This document shows positions 34,937 to 42,759 of a stretch of 64,000 nt of DNA, one piece after another. The notes below the pieces were generated by a model. It had not been told where the DNA came from and ran no database searches. It saw only the letters and a program-made list of their open reading frames with translations. Every line of letters starts with the position of its first letter. Position 1 is the stretch's first letter. Source of the DNA: PWXP01 sp040772845 (GTDB lineage Bacteria; Planctomycetota; Planctomycetia; Pirellulales; Thermoguttaceae); contig JAXGXG010000001.1 in NCBI GenBank assembly GCA_040772845.1, positions 7,192,001 through 7,256,000 on the forward strand, given 5' to 3'. The translations under genes and the position numbers were made by a program.

Positions 34937-36811
34937 TCAACGTCCTCCGCCTGCACAAGCACATGCACACGCGCAGCCGGCACAGGCACAGCCGCCGCCG
35001 CCTCTTCCGCCGCCACTTCCGCCCGACTCGCTAAGGGCTTCGAGAACCGCCCCTGTGACACGGTCGCAGCCGCTCATGTCGAGGAACCCGCCGGATGGTT
35101 TCACAATCCCAAGCGACTCCGGGGCAATGGCGCCAGCCATGCTTCCCATGGTGTTTTCCGTCCAGCCAGCAAACGAAGCCGCCACGTCGCCAAAGCTCGT
35201 CGTTCCGGTACTCGGCGCGGAATTGCCGGCCGAAGGCGCCGTTACGCCCGAACCCACGCTCGACCGTGTCCAGACAGGTTGGTACGGGTAGCCATGCGAG
35301 AAGACCGTCGGGTAATCGTCATCGACCAGGATCCATTCGAGATTCTTGTCGATGACCTTCTCACGTTGCGAAATATCGCCAATCGCCGACGCCTGCTCGC
35401 AGGCGCGCCGTACGATGGAACGGTAATAGTCCCGGGTATCCGAAAGGTCGAATCCCTTCATGCGTTTGGCCACCCGGGAAAGCAGTTCTTTCAACGGCAC
35501 GCCAAAATCAGTGTCTTGCAGTGGCTTGCCGGGATTCGCTTCGATGAGAAAGAGGAACGGATACTCGTATGCGTGTACGATCGTCCCCAGCTTCTGCCCC
35601 GCCTTCCGATAGAACGCGTCACGCTGTCTGGCCGTATCGAATGGAGTTTCTTCAGGTACACGGAAGTTTTCGTCGAGTTGAACAACAAGCGGGCTGGCCT
35701 GCACCTGATGCACAATGCGTTTCTTCAACATACCGAACACGACCAGAGTTAGCACTTTCGCCACGGGGGCCTCGAGCAGGGCGGCAGCTTCTGGGGCAGT
35801 CAGCCCTCGTTTGATTCCGCCGCCTTCAACTTCCGCGATCGGCGGCATGTAACGCACTTTCCGGCGGCCCAGCGCCCATTCATTCCATGCAACAAGACCT
35901 GCCAGGATCGGCAAAGACAGCAGATGCCACTGGGGACTTGCCACAAACAAGACAGCCAATGCAACGGCCAGCACAAGATAGACCGAGAACCCCGTTCCAC
36001 CGGAAAACCGGAAGAACAGCAGTGCGAGCAGCCCCAGCCCCACAATACCAAGAAAGACCCTTGTCCGAATCGCGCCGGTGAACCAATCGACGAGCATGTC
36101 CCAACGGCTCTTGACCACGACCCGATCGAGATCACGCTGCGGGAACGATACGGCTACCATATGTGGTCCCGTCAGGCGGACCGCAGGGAAATTCCAGCCG
36201 ACCACCGCTCCGAAATCCGTGGCGGCCTTGTGCGAAAACGAAAGCCCCTGATGCAAAGTCTCGTCGGGATGCACGCTCTCGGGAAGCTGCACAACGATCC
36301 GAATGTGCGTGTTCCCCACTACGTACGGACTGCCGAACCAAGTCGGCGTCAGACGCAACGACGCATAATCGCCTCGGGTCGTGTCCTGATAAACGCGATC
36401 CGGCATGGTGAACTCGACGCGCAACGTTCCCTCTCCGCCCGGGGGAATGGTTCGCACGCCCAGATGGACTTCGAAACCGCAGTCGATATAGCTCGACTTC
36501 CGGATGTCGTGGAGTCGCGCGCCGTCGATCGAGGCATCGATACGCCCAAGATCATACCGCTGATCCGGGGTCCCGATATCGACGATGTCAATTGGATGCC
36601 CGGATGGTTCGTTGTGGAATGTGATCTCATAGACGATCTTTACCGAGGCATCCCGGTTGACCGTTACCATCATGTCGAGCTTCGGCACCGCAAACCGGTA
36701 ATCTTGCGCGGAGACCGCGCTCGCACTCATCGCCACGATGGCCAATGCCGCAGCCATGCCAAGCCATCGAATCAAACAGCCGGCGGCGCGCCTGTTTCTA
36801 TCCGCGTTCAT
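34937..36811 (-). CDS. DUF2207-type membrane protein with Gly/Cys-rich C-terminal tail
   Basis: A 624-residue exported membrane protein. Signal at 1-35 (AAALAIVAMSASAVSA), then an extracytoplasmic beta-rich DUF2207 domain (MMVTVNRDASVKIVYEITF onward), one to three membrane segments near the middle (FLGIVGLGLLALLFF; VYLVLAVALAVLFVA; LLSLPILAGLVAW), a helical cytoplasmic region, and a final tail. The last 30 residues are a glycine tract followed by six Cys in CACAGCACACACAGGGR. Such a tail next to radical SAM enzymes suggests a modified peptide. The last 25 residues before the tail include SGCDRVTGAVLEAL. AGGAGG precedes ATG 36811, which overlaps the end of the upstream gene by 14 bases; ATG 36817 is an alternative. 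Confidence 0.82.
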   Translation of the reverse strand: MNADRNRRAAGCLIRWLGMAAALAIVAMSASAVSAQDYRFAVPKLDMMVTVNRDASVKIVYEITFHNEPSGHPIDIVDIGTPDQRYDLGRIDASIDGARLHDIRKSSYIDCGFEVHLGVRTIPPGGEGTLRVEFTMPDRVYQDTTRGDYASLRLTPTWFGSPYVVGNTHIRIVVQLPESVHPDETLHQGLSFSHKAATDFGAVVGWNFPAVRLTGPHMVAVSFPQRDLDRVVVKSRWDMLVDWFTGAIRTRVFLGIVGLGLLALLFFRFSGGTGFSVYLVLAVALAVLFVASPQWHLLSLPILAGLVAWNEWALGRRKVRYMPPIAEVEGGGIKRGLTAPEAAALLEAPVAKVLTLVVFGMLKKRIVHQVQASPLVVQLDENFRVPEETPFDTARQRDAFYRKAGQKLGTIVHAYEYPFLFLIEANPGKPLQDTDFGVPLKELLSRVAKRMKGFDLSDTRDYYRSIVRRACEQASAIGDISQREKVIDKNLEWILVDDDYPTVFSHGYPYQPVWTRSSVGSGVTAPSAGNSAPSTGTTSFGDVAASFAGWTENTMGSMAGAIAPESLGIVKPSGGFLDMSGCDRVTGAVLEALSESGGSGGGRGGGGCACAGCACACACAGGGR

Positions 36812-38240
36812 CGTCATCCTCCTCCGAAGAAGCTTGGCCAGACAGTGAAGTCTCTTGGGAGCTTGTCGCCGGCCCGTGCGCCCATCCCAGGCGGTTCCGT
36901 GGGCAATCGGCAGTGCAAATCGCCAAACCGGGGCACTGCATGCAGTACGTATCCTGTTCCACCCGTGCGCGGTATTCCCGGAACGCAACGCTCTCGTCGA
37001 TGTCCTGCCAGGCATCGGCCAGGATGTTCCCGCCGGACCGATAGGGGCCGCGGGCCGGCAGGACGGCTCCATCCGTTTCGATGCGCACGGCCGTGTCGCC
37101 GCTACACCGCGGCCCGCTGCGCACCTGCGACGCGAGCGAAATACCTGGTTGAAACCCGACCGGCGGATACCATTGCACTCGCAGCCCGGACGAATCCGCC
37201 AACGCTTCCATCATGCCGGCAAGCTGCACCAGCGAATCGCCGGTCAACGGCCCATCTGCCGTTTCGTTGGCAAGGGTCGTATCGGGGGTGGTCCCGTTGA
37301 CCATGGGCGCGTCGGTGGCAATCGCGTAGACGGCCGCGTTATCGGTGTCGTATTGCTTCAGCGACAGGATCGTGTCGTCCACAACCGCGGCAGTCGCGCG
37401 CGTCAGGGCGATGTCGGCAACCGGACAGATGTCGTTCTCGCGTGCGAGTTGAAATACGCGCACGGCCTGCGCGTGATCGCCAGGGCCGACAATCGAATCA
37501 TGCAATCGACCGTCGGCAGCCAGATACAGCACGTCAAGGTGATCGATGCCTGCTTGGGCCAAATCACGCACCAGCGAGCCCTGCCCGAGCACGGTTCCGC
37601 AGCCGCGTACTCCGGCGATCATGCCCAGGTCTTCTGCCCGCTGGACCGCACGGATCAAGGCGTCGGAATCAGGGGCGTCTCCTGCGAGGATCGTCACGTG
37701 CGGAATCGCCAACTCCCACATCCTTGCAAGGAGGCGGGTCATTTGGTTCGGTTCGACCAAGGGAATATCGGCCGAAAGAGGCAAGTCCATCCGGGCCGTT
37801 TCGGGTGAAAACGTGGGGTCGGCCAGATTGAAAATCGGATACTTTCCCTCAGGCTCAGACAGGCTGTGGAGAAGCCCCTGCACTCGTTGGATGTCGGATT
37901 GCGCCTGATCGGCCGACAGCTTGCCGAAACTCCGCTGTAGCCGGTCGCACAACGTCGCGTTATCGTCGCCTTCGAGCAGTCCCTTTACGAGAATCACCCC
38001 GGAAGGTCGAAGGCGAACTGCCGTGGACGCATCGGCCAGCAGCAAGCCGTTTCCTGAACGGTCAACCCGCAAATGAAACCGGGTCGGCTCGCCTGCCAGT
38101 TCGTACAGGAAATGGTAAAGGCCAGGACGAATCCCTGCCCGCTGAATCGGTGTGCCTGCAACCGGATCGCGAACTGCCCCTTGCCTCCAAAACGATAGCC
38201 ATCGATGCTGCAACAATTCAAATACCGATCGCACACTCAT
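36798..38240 (-). CDS. Radical SAM/SPASM paralogue lacking the catalytic cysteines
   Basis: A 480-residue protein aligning along its length with the radical SAM enzyme encoded just upstream. The front domain (RFHLRVDRSGNGLLLADASTA and a helical stretch) looks PqqD-like. Where the enzyme has the CX3CX2C site this protein has no cysteines, and the enzyme's GGEPTL is AGDAPD, so the SAM-cleaving site is lost. The helices and strands of the barrel remain (LLARMWELAIPHVTILAGD; AGIDHLDVLYLAADGRLHDS). The SPASM region keeps DTYCMQCPGLAICTADCPRN. It probably serves as a non-catalytic partner or substrate-binding subunit. ATG 38240 has GGGAG upstream and overlaps the end of the enzyme gene by 23 bases. 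Confidence 0.78.
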   Translation of the reverse strand: MSVRSVFELLQHRWLSFWRQGAVRDPVAGTPIQRAGIRPGLYHFLYELAGEPTRFHLRVDRSGNGLLLADASTAVRLRPSGVILVKGLLEGDDNATLCDRLQRSFGKLSADQAQSDIQRVQGLLHSLSEPEGKYPIFNLADPTFSPETARMDLPLSADIPLVEPNQMTRLLARMWELAIPHVTILAGDAPDSDALIRAVQRAEDLGMIAGVRGCGTVLGQGSLVRDLAQAGIDHLDVLYLAADGRLHDSIVGPGDHAQAVRVFQLARENDICPVADIALTRATAAVVDDTILSLKQYDTDNAAVYAIATDAPMVNGTTPDTTLANETADGPLTGDSLVQLAGMMEALADSSGLRVQWYPPVGFQPGISLASQVRSGPRCSGDTAVRIETDGAVLPARGPYRSGGNILADAWQDIDESVAFREYRARVEQDTYCMQCPGLAICTADCPRNRLGWAHGPATSSQETSLSGQASSEEDDDERG

Positions 38241-39681
38241 GGTCAAGCTCCCGGCAGGGGGGGTCGGAACACGGCTCACGCAAGTTCTTCGCACCTCTTT
38301 TCAACATGCATCCGCCGGCACAAACGCTCAGGTCCGGGCAGTCGCAGCACGCTTCCCGCAGTCCGCAGTCTCGCGGATTCCGGACCCGGTCCCGAATTGT
38401 GCAAAACAGTTCGCTTTCCCAGATACCGCGCCACGGATCGCGCAGCAGGTTTCCGGCCGCCTGGTAGTACGACTGACACGGCAGGACGTCGCCGTCCGGC
38501 TCCACGCAAATGGAATACTCGGCCGCGTTGCAACGTTTGACGCCTAGTTCCAGTTCCAACGGCGAAAGCTCACAGTAGCGAGTTGGTGTATACCACAACA
38601 TGCGAACGCCCAACTCGGCCGCCCGATCTCGTAGCGCCAACAGCAAGGGCGCCAGTTCGTTCGACAAGAGCGTATCGGGATGCGCCCGGCCTTTCCCCGC
38701 ATGGATCATCGCGTTGAATGCGCAGCAGCGGACGCCGCGCGCGTGCAGGAAGTCCAGCGTATCGACTGCACTCACGGCATTCCGCCGAGTAAGCGTTGTG
38801 TTAGTTACCGTATGCAACCCGGCTTCCAGGCAGCGGTCGATGCCTTCAACCGTTTCATCGAAAGCGTCTGCCATCACCGTGGCATTGTGCAAGGCCGCGT
38901 GGTGCGATCCCAGCGTTATCTGAATGTGGTCGAGCCCCGCCTGCTGCAGATCAGCGGCCAGCCGCCCATGCGCCAATCGGCGTCCGTTGGTATTCATGCC
39001 GGTTACCAATCGCAGGCGGCAGGCGGTTTCCACCAGCAGTTCGAGTCCGTTGTATAGCGTTGGCTCGCCGCCGGTGAAGATGACATGCGGCACACCGATG
39101 GTCGCAATGATCTCTAGCACCGTCTGCCATCGATCCGGTGGCATGACCTGACCGCGTTTCCGACCTGGCTCGTTGTAGCAATGGTGGCACGCATTGTTGC
39201 ACGCGTACGTGAGGGCCAGATCGGCCTTCAAGGGTGCATGGACCGGACGGCTGAACAGGGGCGCCCGGCCCAGATTATCCAGGTCGCACGTTGGACACAA
39301 CTGCCCGGACGTCGCAATTTGCGATATTGTGCGGTAGATCGCATCGGCCCCTTGCTGGAGTGCCGACTGGTCGGCAGCCGAACAGCGAGCCTGCAACGGG
39401 GCCAGGGCTGTCGTCTGCGGTATGCCATCCAACGCCGCCTTTGCCAGAGCGGCTGCCGTGGCGTTCAGGTGTACAACGTCGCTGGCATCGAGCAACAGAA
39501 CGGCCGAGCGATCGGCTGCAAGACGCAAGTGGACCACCCGTCGGCCATTGCTCGGGTGAAACACATAGCGGTAGAGCCCGGGCCTGGCCCGCACGTTCGG
39601 CACAACCGCAATGAATCGGGCCAAATCACGGCGCACGGCATTGGCCAGAAATCGGACGAGTCGTCCGGCTGGCCCTACCAT
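38218..39681 (-). CDS. Radical SAM/SPASM maturase with PqqD-like N-terminal domain
   Basis: A 487-residue radical SAM enzyme. Residues about 35-115 (RYVFHPSNGRRVVHLRLAAD, LLLDASDVVHLNATAAALAKAALDG) match the layout of PqqD-like peptide-binding domains. The radical SAM site is CNNACHHCY at C161, C165 and C168, followed by VIFTGGEPTLY. The C-terminal SPASM region has many Cys (RCNAAEYSICVEPDG, LPCQSYYQAAGNLL, then GLREACCDCPDLSVCAGGC) for auxiliary Fe-S clusters. This combination is typical of enzymes that modify ribosomal peptides or proteins. ATG 39681 overlaps the stop of the upstream zinc-ribbon gene by 7 bases. Confidence 0.88.
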   Translation of the reverse strand: MVGPAGRLVRFLANAVRRDLARFIAVVPNVRARPGLYRYVFHPSNGRRVVHLRLAADRSAVLLLDASDVVHLNATAAALAKAALDGIPQTTALAPLQARCSAADQSALQQGADAIYRTISQIATSGQLCPTCDLDNLGRAPLFSRPVHAPLKADLALTYACNNACHHCYNEPGRKRGQVMPPDRWQTVLEIIATIGVPHVIFTGGEPTLYNGLELLVETACRLRLVTGMNTNGRRLAHGRLAADLQQAGLDHIQITLGSHHAALHNATVMADAFDETVEGIDRCLEAGLHTVTNTTLTRRNAVSAVDTLDFLHARGVRCCAFNAMIHAGKGRAHPDTLLSNELAPLLLALRDRAAELGVRMLWYTPTRYCELSPLELELGVKRCNAAEYSICVEPDGDVLPCQSYYQAAGNLLRDPWRGIWESELFCTIRDRVRNPRDCGLREACCDCPDLSVCAGGCMLKRGAKNLREPCSDPPCRELDHECAIGI

Positions 39682-40016
39682 TGAGGTTCCTCCTCAAGCT
39701 GATACGCCGCGCCGCAGTACGCGCACTTGACGAAAACCGCACCTGCGTGCACGCTAACCGCATCGCGGTTGAGCGTCGCGCCACACTGTCGGCAGTTCAG
39801 CTTCTGCAGATTCACATCGCCAGAAAGGTCGATTTTCTGCACTAAAGTGGTTGTTGTTCTGGACGGCTGCATTTTCGCGAGCCAGACCAGAGCGACAGCC
39901 GCCAGGAGGAGGATTGCGCCAACCACAAGGCGCAGGATTACACCTTGCGCACCCGCGACGAAAACGATTCCGAGGAGTCCGAGCAGTGCAGCAACGGGGT
40001 AGGCGATGAGCTTCAT
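39675..40016 (-). CDS. Small membrane protein with zinc ribbon
   Basis: A 113-residue protein: two adjacent hydrophobic segments (PVAALLGLLGIVFVAGAQGV and LRLVVGAILLLAAVALVWLA), then a soluble tail with two CXXC pairs (NCRQCGATLN and KCAYCGAAY) forming a zinc ribbon. It is the first gene of the overlapping four-gene unit with the radical SAM pair and the DUF2207 protein. A membrane-bound scaffold or assembly factor for the Cys-rich partner is conceivable. ATG 40016 is chosen because the membrane segment begins right there; the open frame extends to 40331. Confidence 0.72.
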   Translation of the reverse strand: MKLIAYPVAALLGLLGIVFVAGAQGVILRLVVGAILLLAAVALVWLAKMQPSRTTTTLVQKIDLSGDVNLQKLNCRQCGATLNRDAVSVHAGAVFVKCAYCGAAYQLEEEPQW

Positions 40017-40166
40017 GGAACAATCCCGACCCTTGGATGCAGGCTGCCCCCATTGATAGGGGTAAGGTGTGGGCAGCAAGAGGGCTGCTTTCCTCATCCT
40101 GAGCATATCGTAGCGATCTTCGGGGCAGTTCACAAGGACCGGATGGCTCCTTGTGTTTTCAACCCC

Positions 40167-40194
40167 TTGCCAGCCGGTACGCAGGGTGTATACT
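40167..40194 (+). promoter_or_regulatory. Sigma70-like promoter of tRNA-Gly
   Basis: TTGCCA, 16 bases, TATACT, about 40 bases before the tRNA. The TATACTGGCAGTG stretch is close to that of the PEBP promoter (TATACTGGAAGTG). Confidence 0.6.
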
Positions 40195-40235
40195 GGCAGT
40201 GTTCTAGGTGTTTCCGCTGCGCGGAGACGTCTTCT

Positions 40236-40309
<74 letters not shown>

Positions 40310-40314
40310 TCAGA

Positions 40315-40349
40315 AAACGTCGGAAAAACACGTGTTTTCCGGCGTTTTT
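40315..40349 (+). terminator. Intrinsic terminator after tRNA-Gly
   Basis: AAACGTCGGAAAA pairs with TTTTCCGGCGTTT (one G-T pair) around a short loop, ending in a T5 run, 8 bases after the tRNA. Confidence 0.85.
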
Positions 40350-40368
40350 CGCGTTTCTTGGAATTGCC

Positions 40369-40399
40369 AGCCCTGCTTGTCAGTCTGACAAGCAGGGCT
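40369..40399. repeat. 31-base perfect palindrome
   Basis: AGCCCTGCTTGTCAG and CTGACAAGCAGGGCT, 15 bases each, around a single T. It lies 20 bases after the tRNA terminator. It is REP-like in form but unlike the other motifs nearby. Confidence 0.8.
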
Positions 40400-40537
40400 C
40401 GCAGTGTATCCAGATTGTCGGCAGTTGGTGCAAGCACAGGTCCAAGCAGACTCTCAGCCCACATAGCACAATAGACAATCGGCATCGCCAGGCAGTCAGT
40501 ACATATCAGCAGAATCGCCCGAAGAGCCTTCTTGTAC

Positions 40538-40588
40538 AAGGACATGCAATGCGTTGGTCCACCAATTGATGCAAGGACACGCAATGCG
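40538..40588 (+). repeat. Two direct copies of a 16-bp motif
   Basis: AAGGACATGCAATGCG at 40538-40553 and AAGGACACGCAATGCG at 40573-40588, 35 bases apart. Inverted copies lie on the other side of the RAYT remnant. Confidence 0.7.
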
Positions 40589-40853
40589 CCAACTGCCAGC
40601 GTCATAAGCGAATCAGGAAATGGGAAGAATAGGCGGCTTGGAGTTCTTGGTGAGTCTGGGGGGCACGTGGGCGATGCTTGGGCTGCCGAAATGCTGAATC
40701 GGATCGCTGCGCAACCGGATTCACGGCAAGAAGCGCACCGTGACGGCAGACCGCGAGCGGGGCCATCGGTGAGAGGGATGGCTGAATGGGGGATCGCGGC
40801 CGTGAGCGGCCGCGCGGGGCGGCTGGCCACGCTCGGCGGCGGGCGAAACGCGG

Positions 40854-41498
40854 CTAGGTGCGGCAGCCGTTGAGGTTCGCCAGGTGGTGGCAGCCGCGAT
40901 GGGCCGCCGCCTGCCGTAGCGGGTCGCGATGGAACGCAAACGCCACGCCCAGCGTCTTGCCTGCCTTGGCGAACAGCCGCTTCATCGTCTCCTGCCACAT
41001 CTCGCCCGTCGTGTCCAACCGGTCGAGAATCGGCGCCACCTCGTCGCTCACGCGCGCCTTGCCTTCACGGAACAGACGGCTCGTCCAATCGACAAGTTGC
41101 AGGTAGCTGCCCAACGAAAAACCTTCGAGCAGCCCGATCCGTTCGCCGCCGGAGGCACGCGTGTCGTTGATCGGGCAGAGCCAGTGGTCTTCGTCGAGTT
41201 CGGCAGCCAGCCTGGCCGCGGCGACGGTGCCCTGCCGTGCCGCCTGAAGATCGGCCAAACGCCCTTTCTCGCGGCAATGCTCCACCCGCTGATGTAGCGA
41301 CGTATAGGGCGAATCCTCGGGCAATTCTGCAATGCCTGCCGCCACCGGGTTCAGGTCGATGTACGCACACGTGGCCAGCAGGGCCTCGTTATCGAGGATG
41401 GCTAAGCAGTTACGTCGGTATCGACCAGTTGCGAACGCGCCACCGTCATAGAAACACCTCCTTTGAAGCAAGTATTTCCGGAATACCCCCACTTCCAA
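40854..41498 (-). pseudogene. Truncated REP-associated tyrosine transposase (RAYT/Y1) remnant
   Basis: The recognisable part, roughly the last 190 of 214 residues, is the C-terminal half of a planctomycete RAYT: GRYRRNCLAILDNEALLATCAYIDLNPVAAGIAELPEDS is the typical segment after the catalytic Tyr, and LLEGFSLGSYLQLVDWTSRLF to GKTLGVAFAF the usual tail. The N-terminal HUH domain with its His pair is missing, and the sequence upstream of about 41440 does not supply it. The remnant lies between inverted sets of a 16-bp repeat, as expected if it once mobilised them. Confidence 0.75.
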
Positions 41499-41549
41499 GT
41501 GCCAGCATTCTAGACGAAAGGGCGGAAGCTGTCAACTCGCAGTCTGCAG

Positions 41550-41677
41550 ATTGCATATCCTCGCATTGGGACCCATTGCATTGCATGTCCTGTCGCTACC
41601 CTTGGCTTGCATGCTTGCGGGTGGTGCGTCCGTAACGGAAGTGGGGTCTTCAGGCTGGTTGCGCATTGCATGTCCTT
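41550..41677 (-). repeat. Inverted copies of the 16-bp motif
   Basis: Copies in the opposite orientation to those at 40538-40588: GCATTGCATGTCCTG at about 41578-41592, CGCATTGCATGTCCTT at 41662-41677, and a diverged ATTGCATATCCTCGC at about 41550. They face the left-hand pair across the RAYT remnant. Confidence 0.6.
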
Positions 41678-41980
41678 GCGTTGCTTGGGCGGGTGGTACG
41701 GTGGTTGGCTGATTGGTGGGGTGTGGCGAAGCGATGCGAGCGAGGTTATCGAGTGCTGGAGACGGGACCGGAGTTGTACGGGCTCGTCCGTTTCCTCAAC
41801 CGGATGACTGCATGGTGTGTTTCAATACGTCGCGATGCGCGCCGTATGGGGGGTGTGTTCATTTGGGGCCAGATCGCGGAAAAGAGGTGGCCCTGGAACT
41901 TTCTGAGGAGGTTTGTGCGTCGTAGACTGGTAAGGGTCCCTGGTCGGATGGGTTCGATCCATATTCAAAGGAGTGCGATC

Positions 41981-42759
41981 ATGTCGCCGTTCCGTTGCGT
42001 CGTTGCTGGTGTTGTTTGTCTTGGTTTTGCGGGCTCCTCTCCGGCGGGGGATGGTCGGGCCATCGGATACCTGGAGACTTTCACCCTGGCCGCAGATCGT
42101 GAAACGGCGCTCGAAAAGCTCATTCCGGGTTCGACGGATTATTACTACTACCACGCCTTGCATTACCAGAATACCGGCCAACTCGACAAGGTAGACGAGC
42201 TGCTGAAAATCTGGGGTGAGCGGCATTCGGGAGACCACCGGCGAGCCGTGATCGAGAACCGCCAGATTCTCCTGTCCTACGATGCGGCGCCCGATGCGGC
42301 ACTGGAACGCTTGCGAAAACGACTGAATCTGGACTACCGGCATCAGCGCGAGCACGCGGCAGGTACGGTCGATCGGCCGACTTCGATCGATCAGAACGCC
42401 ATCACTCGCGACCGATTCATGGCCGTTGCCCGCACGTCGCAGCGCAATAGCGTTGAACAGTTCGAACCGACCGCCTACGACTGGCTCGTGACGTGTGAGT
42501 TGACGAATCTGGAACGCCGAGACCTGCTTTCACGCTTGGACCATCCCGATTATCCCGACCTGCCTGCGATGATCGCGGCCGACCTCAACTACGAGCGATC
42601 CCGGGGATTCGGCGACCACAAGGTGGACAGACTCCTGACGCTTGGGCAGCTTGGCGAGTTGCGTGAGCTGAAGCCCGATCTGATCCACAACGCTACGTTC
42701 ATTGCCACGTGGCTGGCCAGCTTGCGGCCGGGGCCCGATGTGGACGTCGAACGCAACCT
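41981..42759 (+). pseudogene. Giant secreted protein, fragment 1 (N-terminus)
   Basis: The 5' part of a gene broken by two insertion sequences. It has AAAGGAG upstream of ATG 41981, a signal peptide (CVVAGVVCLGFAGSSPAGD), then helical sequence with tandem repeat-like units (YYYYHALHYQNTGQLDKVDELLKIW). The reading frame runs into the first insertion at 42760 and stops at 42778. Reassembled with fragments 2 and 3, minus both insertions and one copy of each target duplication, the gene is 779+4780+786 = 6345 bases, 2114 codons plus stop. Confidence 0.85.

Larger units (their letters stand above)
40350..40853. other. Repeat-bearing intergenic region next to RAYT remnant
   Basis: 500 bases with no supported gene. 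It holds the 31-base palindrome and two copies of the AAGGACATGCAATGCG motif, listed separately. Open frames here are short and lack family features. Confidence 0.5.
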
